From assembly GCA_023957155.1 (NCBI GenBank), contig JAMLHK010000001.1, positions 372,001 through 436,000 of the forward strand: a DNA stretch of 64,000 nt, read 5' to 3'. This stretch comes from Chitinophagaceae bacterium (lineage in GTDB: Bacteria > Bacteroidota > Bacteroidia > Chitinophagales > Chitinophagaceae). The notes beneath the pieces are model-generated. The model had not been told where the DNA came from, did no database searches, and saw only the letters and a program-made list of their open reading frames with translations. How positions within the stretch are numbered: the stretch's first letter is position 1; the number at the start of each line of letters is the position of its first letter. The translations under genes were made by a program, and so were the position numbers. Below are positions 1-9,596 of this stretch, piece after piece.

Positions 1-296
1 CGCTCAAACATACCATATTTATAATCACGATGCATTGAGTCAACATCGCTTTCCGGGTAAATGCCCAAAAGCTCATGGTTACCCACACAACTATGCACCG
101 GTACTTTTATCCTGGCAATCAGTTCTTTGTAAAGAGAAAAAAGCGAATCACTTTTTTTAATATTACCGCGCATTACATCAAATACCTGGTCACCGCCTGT
201 CAATACAAAATCCACTTTCATCTTATTGACGGTATCTGTTAACCTGAAAGCTCAGATAAAACAAAAGGGTCATGCTTTTACGTGGAGATCAGTCAT
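1..296 (-). pseudogene. Metallophosphoesterase, partial and interrupted by two in-frame TGA codons
   Basis: The minus strand encodes a calcineurin-like phosphoesterase that runs off the left edge. Reading from 296, the first metal-binding motif TDLHV is followed by TGA (272-270), five codons, a second TGA (254-252) and then, in the same frame, a conserved-looking stretch with FVLTGGDQ and the downstream VGNHE motif. The DxH, GGD and GNHE motifs therefore lie in one frame with two stops between the first two. Open reading resumes at ATG 221, but a start there would delete the first metal site. Probably a nonsense-mutated pseudogene; the rest of the gene lies outside the window, so its state is unknown. 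Confidence 0.6.
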
Positions 297-426
297 GAAA
301 TACAAAGGGAGAACTCCTGCTCTTTTATTGGTTTTGTTTGCGAATAAACAGGGTATGTGTAACCGCAAAAAAACAGCACGGTAACGTATCTGATGATTCT
401 TCTCATAAAAGTATAAAGAGCAAAAT

Positions 427-2709
427 TTACATGCCATACTCATTTAAAAACTTGATGCGCATGATCTTTAACTGCTCCCAGGTATAGTTTCCTTCACTCA
501 GCTCCTGCTGGGCTACCTGTAACGATGAAGTTTCGCAATTTTTAAAATATTCCATAATATCTTCCTGGTCGTATTCATCCACCATTTCATCAATAGCATA
601 ATCCAGGTTGAGCTTAGTGCCGCTGGCTGCAATAGTTTCCATTTCCTCCAGCAAAGCATCTAAACGGAGATCTTTGTTTTTAGCAATCGTTTCTAAGGGA
701 ATCTTTTTATCCGTTTGCTGTATAATATACACTTTCAATCCGCTCTTATTCACCACGCTTCTCATCACAAAATCATCCGGCCGTTCAATATTATTTTCTT
801 CTACATAACGGGCAATCAGCTCTACAAAGGGCTTGCCGTACCTGATGGCCTTCCCCTTGCTTACCCCCTGGCATTTTTCCAGCTCGGTTACCGTGGTGGG
901 GTATAGTATGGCCATATCCTGCAGCGAGGTTTCGAGGAATATCACAAAGGGAGGAAGCCCTTTTTTCTTTGCTTCCTTTTGCCGCAACTCTTTCAGCATC
1001 TCAAACAACCGGTCATCCGTACTACTGCCGCCAGATGCCGCTTCCTGTCCGTCATCATCGTCATCATCCGATTCCTCAAATAAATTATTCAGAACTATTT
1101 TGAAGGAAACAGGTTTTTTAAGGAACTTTTCTCCTTTTGCACTTAATTTCAGCACCCCGTACTCTTCAATATCCTTCTCCAAAAGTCCTTCCAGTAACAT
1201 TTGCCGGATCAATGAATTCCAGTAATGATCCGGCTGATCATTCCCGGAGGCAAATTCAGCAATCGCTCCATGACGGTACATATTGATCTGCGGAGTAAGT
1301 CTGCCTATCAGGATATTCACTACATAATCGGTAGCAAAGCGCTCATCCAGCTTTTTCAGTACTTTCAGCACTTTCAGTACACTATCCTTAGCTTCCACCC
1401 TTTCTTTCGGATGCAGGCAATTATCGCAGTTGCCGCAACTCTTATCCCCATATTCTTCCCCAAAATAGCTCATCAGTACTTTACGGCGGCAAACGCCCGT
1501 TTCTGCAAAAGCTACGGTTTCATTGATGAGCTGTGCACCAACCTCCCTTTCACTCAGGGGCTTGTCGCGCATAAGATGCTCCAATTTGGCCACGTCTTTA
1601 TGGGAATAATACAAGATACACTTCCCTTCAAGCCCGTCCCGGCCGGCACGGCCGGTTTCCTGGTAATAATTTTCAATAGACTTGGGAATATTATAATGAA
1701 TGACAAAGCGGATATCCGGCTTATCAATACCCATTCCGAAAGCGATGGTGGCAACGATCACCTGCACCTCTTCATTCATAAAAAGATCCTGCCGGCCGGC
1801 ACGTAACCGGCTGTCGAACCCGGCATGGTATGCAACCGCCTTAATGCCGTTTGCCACCAGTATTTCAGCCAGCTCTTCTGTTGTTTTACGGTTCAGCGTA
1901 TAAATAATGCCACTTTTTCCTTTCATGCTTACAATGAACCGAACAATGCTCTTGATCGTTTGTTCCTTACCGAGCTTAGGCTGTATTTCGTAATACAGGT
2001 TTGGCCTGTTGAAGGAGGAAATGAATATTTTGGGATTTTTGAGATGTAGATTCTTAATGATATCGCTCTGCACTTTGGGCGTTGCCGTAGCCGTAAGCGC
2101 AATAACCGGTATGTTAGGATTGATCTCTTCCATCATATCCCGCAGCCTCCGGTATTCCGGCCGGAAGTCGTGCCCCCATTCAGAAATACAGTGCGCTTCA
2201 TCAACGGCAAAAAAAGACACGTTCAGATCACGGAAAAGTTCAAGATTCTCCTGCTTGGTAAGCGTTTCGGGAGCCACATATAACAATTTGGTATGCCCTT
2301 TCAGCAGGTCATCATGCACTTCCTTAATCTCTCTTTTATTTAAAGTGGAATTTAAAAAATGAGCCACATTATCCTTGCTGCTGTAGCCCCGTACAAGATC
2401 AACCTGGTTTTTCATCAATGCTATAAGCGGCGAAACGATTATTGCACAACCCGGACTAACAATAGCAGGGAGCTGGTAACACAGGCTTTTCCCTCCGCCG
2501 GTAGGTTTTATAACAAAAGTATCATTACCCGCAAGCACACTTTCTATAATGGCTTCCTGGTTGCCCTTAAAGGCGTTAAAACCAAAATGTTCCTGAAGAC
2601 TGGCTTTAAGGTCTGTCTTTTTTGATGTCGGTTTGGATTTGCTGTTTTTCCTGCTTTCCGCTGATGAAGATACTGCTTTGGCAGTGGGCTTTTTTGTTGC
2701 TGTTGGCAT
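427..2709 (-). CDS. recQ: ATP-dependent DNA helicase RecQ
   Basis: 3'-5' superfamily 2 DNA helicase of recombination and fork repair in the cytoplasm. A basic Ser/Thr/Lys-rich leader (residues 1-35) precedes the helicase core, with Walker A PTGGGKS (69-75), the DEAH box (170-173) and the QxxGRAGRDG motif VI. The zinc-binding region carries four cysteines (C..CGNCDNC), then a winged helix and an HRDC-like domain near residues 580-660. A run of Asp residues (about 550-556) marks a linker. At 760 residues it is longer than the roughly 600-residue proteobacterial RecQ but normal for Bacteroidota. It is a stand-alone gene. Confidence 0.95.
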   Translation of the reverse strand: MPTATKKPTAKAVSSSAESRKNSKSKPTSKKTDLKASLQEHFGFNAFKGNQEAIIESVLAGNDTFVIKPTGGGKSLCYQLPAIVSPGCAIIVSPLIALMKNQVDLVRGYSSKDNVAHFLNSTLNKREIKEVHDDLLKGHTKLLYVAPETLTKQENLELFRDLNVSFFAVDEAHCISEWGHDFRPEYRRLRDMMEEINPNIPVIALTATATPKVQSDIIKNLHLKNPKIFISSFNRPNLYYEIQPKLGKEQTIKSIVRFIVSMKGKSGIIYTLNRKTTEELAEILVANGIKAVAYHAGFDSRLRAGRQDLFMNEEVQVIVATIAFGMGIDKPDIRFVIHYNIPKSIENYYQETGRAGRDGLEGKCILYYSHKDVAKLEHLMRDKPLSEREVGAQLINETVAFAETGVCRRKVLMSYFGEEYGDKSCGNCDNCLHPKERVEAKDSVLKVLKVLKKLDERFATDYVVNILIGRLTPQINMYRHGAIAEFASGNDQPDHYWNSLIRQMLLEGLLEKDIEEYGVLKLSAKGEKFLKKPVSFKIVLNNLFEESDDDDDDGQEAASGGSSTDDRLFEMLKELRQKEAKKKGLPPFVIFLETSLQDMAILYPTTVTELEKCQGVSKGKAIRYGKPFVELIARYVEENNIERPDDFVMRSVVNKSGLKVYIIQQTDKKIPLETIAKNKDLRLDALLEEMETIAASGTKLNLDYAIDEMVDEYDQEDIMEYFKNCETSSLQVAQQELSEGNYTWEQLKIMRIKFLNEYGM

Positions 2710-3180
2710 GTCTGTCTGTTTTCCTGCTCACCTTACATGATATAAGCTCATGTCTTTTAAAAAAGTGAGCGAAGTTACTACTTTAACCGCTATCACGAAA
2801 GTTAATATATAGTTTCAGAAAGGGTTGTTAAAAGGAGACCATATCCATCACCACGTTGCACCCGCTATAATAGCCGACACGAACCTGGTAACGACTATAA
2901 GTTATAGCATTTATCGCATATAAAAAAATAAAGATGCCTTTTCATAGAAATGCCCGGGGCATTCCCTGTTTTGCCAACCAGCAATTTTAAATTAGGTTTG
3001 CGGAAACCAGAAATGAAATCAGCTGATACCCGGGAAATCGTCCGAACTGCTATTTTACCGGATAGGATCAGCGGCTAAACCATGGGCGGAGATTACATAC
3101 AGACACTTTGACGGAATACAGTTATTTAAAGGCGATGATATAAAAAAGATTATTTACGATTTTAATTTTCGGAATTAAGC
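2710..3180. other. Intergenic region between divergent recQ and manC
   Basis: About 470 bases with no gene I can support. It should hold the promoters of both divergent genes. A perfect 13-base palindrome (CTATAA-G-TTATAG) lies at 2895-2907; it may be an operator half-way between the genes, but nothing identifies a binding protein. No clear TAnnTTTG box was found near manC. Confidence 0.4.
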
Positions 3181-4263
3181 ATGAATAAAAATCATTATGT
3201 TGCTATTATGGCCGGTGGGATCGGAAGTCGTTTTTGGCCATTAAGCAGAACGGCTTTCCCCAAACAATTTCTTGATATTCTGAATACCGGCAAAACGCTC
3301 ATACAGGAAACGTTTAACCGTTTCGCCGACTTTATCCCGAAAGAGAACATTTATATTATCACCTCCGAAGAGTACATCCCCATCGTAAAAGAGCAATTGC
3401 CGGATGTATTGCACGAAAATATATTGGGAGAACCTTCGCGTAAGAATACCGCCCCCTGCATTGCCTATATTGCCTATAAGCTGAAAAGTATTAACCCGGA
3501 AGGCCGCCTGATTTGCGCTCCTTCAGATCATTTGGTGACCGAGCAAATCGCATTTAAGAAAGTATGCTTCGAAGCGTTGAATTTTGTAAGGCAGAACAAT
3601 GCGCTTCTTACCTTAGGCATAAAACCAACTTATCCCAATACCGGGTACGGGTATATACAGTTTGAACAATATGAGGTCAGCGATAATGTATATAAAGTAA
3701 AAACCTTTACGGAAAAGCCCAACCTGGATATTGCAAAAACGTTTATAGCCAGTGGTGAATTTTTATGGAACGCAGGGATATTCGTATGGAAGGTGAAAAA
3801 TATTGTTCAGGCATTTGAAAAATATCTTCCCGAGATCCATGAACTGTTTACGGCAGAAGAAGCCGAGCTGAATACCGCTTCTGAAAAGGAAGCTATAGCA
3901 CGCATATACCCGCAATGTACCAATATCTCTATTGATTATGGTATCATGGAAAAAGCAGATAACGTGTACCTGATCCCTTCCAGCTTTGGCTGGAGTGACC
4001 TGGGTACCTGGAATTCGGCTTATGAAAGCATGAATAAAGACGAAGACGCGAATGCGATTTCGGCATCTAATATCATGCTGCTCAATGCATCAAAAAATAT
4101 CATTCACATAAAGAATGAAAAGCTGGTAGTGCTGCAGGGATTGGAAAATCATATTGTAATAGACACCGGAGATGTGCTGCTGATCTGTGAACGCAGCCAG
4201 GAACAGGAAATAAAAGAGTACGTTTCAAAGATAAAGATGGCTAAAGGAGATAAATACCTGTAA
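3181..4263 (+). CDS. manC: Mannose-1-phosphate guanylyltransferase
   Basis: Makes GDP-mannose from mannose 1-phosphate and GTP for glycan synthesis in the cytoplasm. The N-terminal nucleotidyltransferase signature AGGIGSRFWPLSR (about 11-23) followed by FPKQF is diagnostic of this family, and the motif FTEKPN and the WNAGIF segment are present. The 360 residues match the monofunctional short form without a fused phosphomannose isomerase cupin. The gene converges with the FAD oxidoreductase, with only 9 bases between the stops. Confidence 0.93.
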   Translation: MNKNHYVAIMAGGIGSRFWPLSRTAFPKQFLDILNTGKTLIQETFNRFADFIPKENIYIITSEEYIPIVKEQLPDVLHENILGEPSRKNTAPCIAYIAYKLKSINPEGRLICAPSDHLVTEQIAFKKVCFEALNFVRQNNALLTLGIKPTYPNTGYGYIQFEQYEVSDNVYKVKTFTEKPNLDIAKTFIASGEFLWNAGIFVWKVKNIVQAFEKYLPEIHELFTAEEAELNTASEKEAIARIYPQCTNISIDYGIMEKADNVYLIPSSFGWSDLGTWNSAYESMNKDEDANAISASNIMLLNASKNIIHIKNEKLVVLQGLENHIVIDTGDVLLICERSQEQEIKEYVSKIKMAKGDKYL

Positions 4264-4272
4264 CAGCCCTGG

Positions 4273-5328
4273 TTATTTAAGCCATCGTTGTAAGGATATC
4301 GTTCCTTTTCCGGGTAGCGATCCCGGTTGGGCAAGCTCCCGGCTTAAATCAATAGCCAGTGCGGGACCACAGAAAAATCCCTTAGTACCCAGCCCGTTAA
4401 AAATGGCTACGGAAGATAGGGCAGGATGTATCCCCGTGAAAAATTGCTGCCCGGCAGTAGTAGGCCTTTCTGCTACCAGGTGGTCTGCCACCTTAAAGGG
4501 AAGCCTTAGCCATTGCCTGAGCGCAGACTCTGTTTGCATACGCCAGTCCTGATCCGGCAACAGGTCGGCAAACTGCCAGCGATAATTCCCTCCACACCAG
4601 AACAACTCATTGGCAACAGGAACCAGCCGGGTACCGGAATGGTAAATATATTGCGCAGGCAGACCCGGAATAGACAGCAACAATGCATCGCCACGGTTTT
4701 TTGTAAATGGCAGATGCTTGAACAGAGGATTATATGCAGCGGCAGCCCCCTCACAAAAGATCACGCTTTCGGACTGAATATCCTGATAGCATATCATCTG
4801 CGGACTGATTGTACATGCAGATAAATCAAACCGTTCCCGGATAAGCCATCCTTTATGCTTCAGAAAATCAGACCAGCCGGACAATAATTTCGTGGCATGT
4901 AATTTCCATACCGGTTCTACTTTTCCTATGTAACTACTACTAAAAAATTGTCGGGCTAATTTTATTTCACCGGGAGCAGGATGCTGAATATACTGCGGAT
5001 ATACTAACTGCTGCGCACTGAACAGCTGCTGCATGGTTTCATCTTTATGAAAAACAAGCAGGGGCAGCGCTTCTATTAATGAAAAGCCCAGCGTTTCTTC
5101 CATGCTCCTGTAGGTTTCCAGTGCAGCAGGTATATACTGCTGTTGACCGGTTACCATTGTCCACCGGTTTACATTAACCGGATTAATAACGGCTCCGGCC
5201 ACTACACTTGCCGCAGGGGTAGGCGGCGGTTCATCTATTACCAGGAAAGACCTGCCCTGTTTCCAAAATGCATAGCTGAGCAAGGTACCGGCTATTCCCT
5301 GGCCTATGATGAGGTACTGAACCTGCAT
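4273..5328 (-). CDS. FAD-dependent oxidoreductase (DAO family)
   Basis: A glycine-oxidase/DadA-like flavoprotein. The Rossmann motif GQGIAG sits at the extreme N-terminus and the C-terminus has the typical FAD-contacting GLGTKG segment. It resembles the C-terminal half of MnmC, but no methyltransferase half is present, so the substrate is unknown. A TTG at 5337 extends the frame by three codons; the ATG at 5328 is more likely. The gene follows the helicase stop at 5338 almost without a gap, so the two are probably co-transcribed and translationally coupled. Confidence 0.85.
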   Translation of the reverse strand: MQVQYLIIGQGIAGTLLSYAFWKQGRSFLVIDEPPPTPAASVVAGAVINPVNVNRWTMVTGQQQYIPAALETYRSMEETLGFSLIEALPLLVFHKDETMQQLFSAQQLVYPQYIQHPAPGEIKLARQFFSSSYIGKVEPVWKLHATKLLSGWSDFLKHKGWLIRERFDLSACTISPQMICYQDIQSESVIFCEGAAAAYNPLFKHLPFTKNRGDALLLSIPGLPAQYIYHSGTRLVPVANELFWCGGNYRWQFADLLPDQDWRMQTESALRQWLRLPFKVADHLVAERPTTAGQQFFTGIHPALSSVAIFNGLGTKGFFCGPALAIDLSRELAQPGSLPGKGTISLQRWLK

Positions 5329-5337
5329 ATTAAACAA

Positions 5338-7794
5338 TCAGCTTACGATGCGAAGCTTTGCGTAATTCAACATAATTTTTTTCTCACCGTTCAACTCAAA
5401 TTTCACCAATGCAATAGGATTCTGTGCACTGCCTTCTACTTTAATTACCTCGCCAAAACCAAATTTCAGGTGCTCCACTTTCTGACCCGCCTGCAGCGCC
5501 GAAGTGTCACTGGGTGTAAAATCGGGCGAAGGCTGGTGTATTTTTACATTGTTTTGCGGGGCAGTACCAATATAAGACGGAGTACCCTCCTTTTTTTTAG
5601 CGGGCGGTGCGCCATACTGGCGTTCTGCCTGCCATACTGCGGAATGGGATGTTGACCCGAAGCTGCCGCCCTTCATCCGTTCAAAAGCAGATAGCGTTGA
5701 TCCGCTTCGTGCGGTACCGCCGGAATAGCTCCGGTCTAAAAACGCTTCAGGAATCTCGTCAATAAAACGACTGGGTTCATTCTGTATCAAATTCCCAAAC
5801 CGGTACCGTGAGTTAGCGTAAGTAATCCAGAGCTTTTGCTTGGCCCGGGTAATAACCACATAAAACAAGCGTCTTTCTTCTTCTAACTCTTCACGGGTAT
5901 TAATGCTCATGGCATTAGGAAATAAAGTTTCTTCCAGCCCCGCCGCAAATACACAGCCAAACTCCAGTCCTTTTGCCGCATGTATGGTCATCAGCTTCAC
6001 GGTATCGGCATCGGCATTTTTGTTATCTGCATCAGTTAATAAAGTAATCTGCTGCAGGTAAGCGCCGAGAGATTTATCTTCCCTGTCCGGAGTTTCTTCC
6101 GGTACAGCAGCTTTTTCTTCTTCTATCTCCCTGGCCGGCTCTGTTTCAGCTATTTCTTCCAACCCGGGCTCATCCGCTGTTTCATTAGTCCTTTCGCCTG
6201 GCAGCGCTGCAGGTGTTTCCACCCATTCTTTAATAGAGTTCAGTAATTCCTGAATATTCTCATAACGGGCTACGCCCTCTGTACTTTTATCATTAAACAG
6301 CTCGCGTACTATATTGGTTTGTTTCCCCACATGCACCGCTACATCATACGCACTTTTATGTTGCAGCATGCTGGAAAAGCTTTTTATCATCAGCACAAAC
6401 TGCTCAATAGATTCCAGCGTTGCTCCTTTAAAGCTAAATTCGCGTGCCCGTTCCAGCACTTCCCACAATGAAATATTATTTTCATTGGAAGCCAGAATGG
6501 CCCTGTCTAACGAAGATTTACCAATCCCCCTGGCAGGATAATTGATGATACGCTTTAATGCCTCTTCGTCAGCCGGGTTTACCAGCACACGTAAATAGGA
6601 TATATAATCTTTAATTTCTTTTCTCTGGTAAAAGCTGATACCCCCATAAATCGTATAGGGAATACCCATACGCCGCAAGGCTTCTTCAAAAGAACGGCTT
6701 TGCGCATTGGTACGATACAGGATGGCAAAATCCTTATTCTGAAAATGATTACGTAACTTCTGTTCCTGTATGGTATCCGCAGTAAATTTTCCTTCATCAT
6801 TATCGGTCATAGTACGCACCAGCCTTATCTTTTCACCGGCCACGTTCTCGGTAAACAGTGTTTTTTCAATCTGGCCTTTGTTATTACTAATAACCTCGTT
6901 GGCTACATTTAATATGTTTTGGGTGCTGCGGTAATTCTGCTCCAGCTTTACCACTTTCACATCGTCATAATCCTTCTGGAACTGTAAGATATTTTGTATG
7001 GTGGCTCCACGGAAACTGTAAATGCTCTGGGCATCATCTCCTACCACGCATACGTTTTCGTGCATGGCGCCCAGTAACTTTATGATTTCATATTGTGCCG
7101 GGTTGGTATCCTGGTATTCATCAATCAAAATATATTTAAACTTACGCTGGTATTTGCTGAGCGCATCGGGAAACAGCTTAAGCAGCTCATACATTTTTAT
7201 CAGCAGATCGTCAAAATCCATAGCGCCGTTCCTGAAACACCGCTTGGTGTAGGCATCGAATATTTTTGCGATGGCGGGGCGGTTACTGCGTATATCTTCC
7301 TGCTGAATAGCATAGTCGTTGGTATACTCTTCTGCATTAACCAACGCATTTTTAGCGCTGGATATGCGGTTATAAACCGTGGCAGGCTTATAATGCTTTT
7401 CATCTAAATTCATTTCATTGACCACCGCCTTAATCACACTTTTGGCATCATCCGTGTCATATATGGTGAAATGGGAGGGATAGCCCAGCCGATGGGCCTC
7501 GCCACGAAGGATACGTGCAAATACGCTGTGAAAAGTGCCTATATATAAATTACGCGCCTCACTGTTTCCCAGGATATGTTCTATCCTCTCTTTCATTTCC
7601 TTTGCTGCCTTGTTGGTAAAAGTGAGGGCAAGGATATTAAACGCATCCACACCTGCCGCCATAAGATGCGCAATACGCGTGGTAAGCACTTTTGTTTTCC
7701 CGCTGCCCGCCCCCGCAATGATCATTAACGGCCCGTTGATATGTAATACGGCCTCTTTCTGCCTCTCATTTAATCCTTTTAAATAATCCTGCAT
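5338..7794 (-). CDS. pcrA: UvrD/PcrA-type superfamily 1 DNA helicase
   Basis: ATP-dependent 3'-5' helicase of excision repair and replication. Walker A AGAGSGKT (27-34), DEYQDTN motif II, GDDAQSIYSFRGA motif III and the VITRAKQ motif VI region are intact. Between the two halves of the 2B/2A region lies an acidic Glu/Pro-rich insertion (about residues 535-575) that is probably disordered. The C-terminus carries a Tudor-like domain (about 765-818) with the HLKFGFGEVI core, which in PcrA homologues binds RNA polymerase. The gene heads a two-gene unit with the FAD oxidoreductase. Confidence 0.93.
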   Translation of the reverse strand: MQDYLKGLNERQKEAVLHINGPLMIIAGAGSGKTKVLTTRIAHLMAAGVDAFNILALTFTNKAAKEMKERIEHILGNSEARNLYIGTFHSVFARILRGEAHRLGYPSHFTIYDTDDAKSVIKAVVNEMNLDEKHYKPATVYNRISSAKNALVNAEEYTNDYAIQQEDIRSNRPAIAKIFDAYTKRCFRNGAMDFDDLLIKMYELLKLFPDALSKYQRKFKYILIDEYQDTNPAQYEIIKLLGAMHENVCVVGDDAQSIYSFRGATIQNILQFQKDYDDVKVVKLEQNYRSTQNILNVANEVISNNKGQIEKTLFTENVAGEKIRLVRTMTDNDEGKFTADTIQEQKLRNHFQNKDFAILYRTNAQSRSFEEALRRMGIPYTIYGGISFYQRKEIKDYISYLRVLVNPADEEALKRIINYPARGIGKSSLDRAILASNENNISLWEVLERAREFSFKGATLESIEQFVLMIKSFSSMLQHKSAYDVAVHVGKQTNIVRELFNDKSTEGVARYENIQELLNSIKEWVETPAALPGERTNETADEPGLEEIAETEPAREIEEEKAAVPEETPDREDKSLGAYLQQITLLTDADNKNADADTVKLMTIHAAKGLEFGCVFAAGLEETLFPNAMSINTREELEEERRLFYVVITRAKQKLWITYANSRYRFGNLIQNEPSRFIDEIPEAFLDRSYSGGTARSGSTLSAFERMKGGSFGSTSHSAVWQAERQYGAPPAKKKEGTPSYIGTAPQNNVKIHQPSPDFTPSDTSALQAGQKVEHLKFGFGEVIKVEGSAQNPIALVKFELNGEKKIMLNYAKLRIVS

Positions 7795-7899
7795 GGACGC
7801 AAGTTAATAAAAGGAAGAAAGCCAGAAAATTTTATAAAATCCGCAGAATATATACACGATAATTTCCCGAAAAGGAAAACGGGCATCAGATTTCTCCTG

Positions 7900-7907
7900 T
7901 AGCTTTG
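7900..7907 (+). promoter_or_regulatory. Putative promoter -7 box of mqo
   Basis: TAGCTTTG matches the Bacteroidota housekeeping -7 consensus TAnnTTTG exactly and leaves a leader of about 86 bases before the mqo ATG. No good -33 TTG lies at the usual distance. Because an in-frame TTG at 7905 falls inside this box, it argues for the downstream ATG as the true start. Confidence 0.45.
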
Positions 7908-7997
7908 CATATACCAGGGAAGTACCAAAAGCAGATTCCCTATTCAACAGGTAATACCAGCTATTGCTTCGCCATTTACTTTTTAACCACCATACCT

Positions 7998-9536
7998 ATG
8001 GATAAGTTGCATACAAATAATAATCCCGATATCGTATTGGTTGGCGCCGGAATAATGAGCGCTACACTGGGAGTAATGTTAAAAGAACTGGATCCCGGCC
8101 TGGTAATTCATGTAATTGAACGGTTAGACACGGTAGCTGCAGAAAGCTCCGATGCCTGGAATAATGCAGGTACCGGACATTCTGCTTTTTGCGAACTGAA
8201 CTATACTCCCCCGAAAGAAGACGGTAGTATAGATTGCAGTAAAGCCATCAGGATAGCCGGGCAGTTTGTACAAAGCCGGGAGTTTTGGACATATTTAATT
8301 GAACAGGGATATATCCGTAACCCGGAAGACTTTATCCGGGCTGTGCCGCATATTAGTTTTGTACATGGTGAAGAAAATGTTGCCTATCTCAGAAAACGCT
8401 TTGAAACACTTACACAATATGACCTGTTCCGGGGCATGATATATACCGAAGATCATGCACAACTAACAAGGATGATGCCCTTAGTTATGGAAGGACGCAA
8501 CCCCCCGGAAAAAGTAGCCGCCACCCGGATGAATGCGGGTACGGATGTTAATTTCGGCGCTCTTACCCGCAAATTATTCCGTTACTTATTTGACTATCCC
8601 AGTGTAAAGCTGCACTTAGCCCATGAAGTAACCGACCTAAGCCAGGACGATTCGGGCTTGTGGCATATAAAAATAAGAAACCTGACTACAGATAAAAAAA
8701 GAACAATTATCACGCCGTTTGTTTTTATCGGCGCAGGCGGGGGGTCTTTACCCTTGCTTGAAAAATCCGGGATTCCTGAAAGCAAGGGCTATGGCGGATT
8801 CCCGGTAAGCGGGCAATGGCTCATCTGTAATAACCCTGCTATCATTGAACGACACCATGCCAAAGTATATGGTAAAGCCGCAGTAGGCTCACCTCCCATG
8901 AGTGTGCCGCATTTAGATACCCGTATCATTGACGGGAAAAAGTCATTGCTTTTTGGGCCTTATGCCGGGTTTTCCACTAAATTTCTCAAAAACGGCTCCT
9001 TATGGGATCTGCCGGCTTCCATAAAGCTCAGTAACATAAAGCCGATGTTAATGGCCGGCATTCACAATCTGCCCTTAACGAAATACCTGATTGACCAGGT
9101 AAGCCAGTCGGAAGAAGACCGAATAGCCGCATTACGGGAATACTACCCGCGTGCCATAGCAAAAGACTGGGATCTGGAAGTTGCCGGACAACGGGTACAG
9201 GTTATTAAGAAAGATGAACAGGAAGGCGGGGTGCTGGAGTTTGGAACTGAAGTAGTACATGCGGCAGATGGAAGCATAGCGGCATTGCTGGGTGCATCAC
9301 CCGGAGCATCAACAGCCGTATCCATTATGGTTGATCTGTTACACCGCTGCTTCCCGGATAAAATGAAAACACCCGAATGGCAAAATAAGCTGCACAGGAT
9401 GATCCCTTCCTACGAGCAATCACTCACAGGCAATACTGCGCTGCTCCAGCAATCCCGGAAAAGAACCGCTGCTGTGCTGGGACTCGCGAATGTACACCCT
9501 ACAGAAACGGAAAGCCCGGAGATAAATAAGGGATAG
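7998..9536 (+). CDS. mqo: Malate:quinone oxidoreductase
   Basis: Peripheral membrane flavoenzyme that oxidises malate to oxaloacetate and passes electrons to the quinone pool (TCA cycle). The N-terminal dinucleotide motif GAGIMSATLG, the segment ESSDAWNNAGTGHSA and the C-terminal GASPGAS motif are typical of the family. The ATG at 7998 gives 512 residues, the usual size; the longer frame from TTG 7905 overlaps the promoter box. The gene converges with the BtuB-type receptor. Confidence 0.95.
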   Translation: MDKLHTNNNPDIVLVGAGIMSATLGVMLKELDPGLVIHVIERLDTVAAESSDAWNNAGTGHSAFCELNYTPPKEDGSIDCSKAIRIAGQFVQSREFWTYLIEQGYIRNPEDFIRAVPHISFVHGEENVAYLRKRFETLTQYDLFRGMIYTEDHAQLTRMMPLVMEGRNPPEKVAATRMNAGTDVNFGALTRKLFRYLFDYPSVKLHLAHEVTDLSQDDSGLWHIKIRNLTTDKKRTIITPFVFIGAGGGSLPLLEKSGIPESKGYGGFPVSGQWLICNNPAIIERHHAKVYGKAAVGSPPMSVPHLDTRIIDGKKSLLFGPYAGFSTKFLKNGSLWDLPASIKLSNIKPMLMAGIHNLPLTKYLIDQVSQSEEDRIAALREYYPRAIAKDWDLEVAGQRVQVIKKDEQEGGVLEFGTEVVHAADGSIAALLGASPGASTAVSIMVDLLHRCFPDKMKTPEWQNKLHRMIPSYEQSLTGNTALLQQSRKRTAAVLGLANVHPTETESPEINKG

Positions 9537-9539
9537 ACA

Positions 9540-9580
9540 ACAATTCGCGAATTGTGATCCCTGCCAACGAAAACATGGCA
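9540..9580. terminator. Inverted repeats between convergent mqo and btuB-like genes
   Basis: A perfect 16-base palindrome (ACAATTCG-CGAATTGT, 9540-9555) is followed by a smaller hairpin, TGCCA/TGGCA (9562-9566/9576-9580). Lying between two stop codons 60 bases apart, they could end transcription from both sides, though there is no clear U-run. Confidence 0.35.
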
Positions 9581-9596
9581 ACGGACGGAAAGCCTT

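Noticed and set aside
2895-2907. CTATAAGTTATAG palindrome as a binding site for a specific regulator
   Set aside because: Short and AT-rich; can arise by chance, and no partner regulator is visible.
4506-4824. Overlapping open frames on both strands inside the FAD oxidoreductase
   Set aside because: They are shadows of a well-supported conserved gene.
7905-7997. Longer mqo starting at TTG 7905
   Set aside because: The extension is not conserved-looking and the TTG lies inside the TAGCTTTG promoter box.
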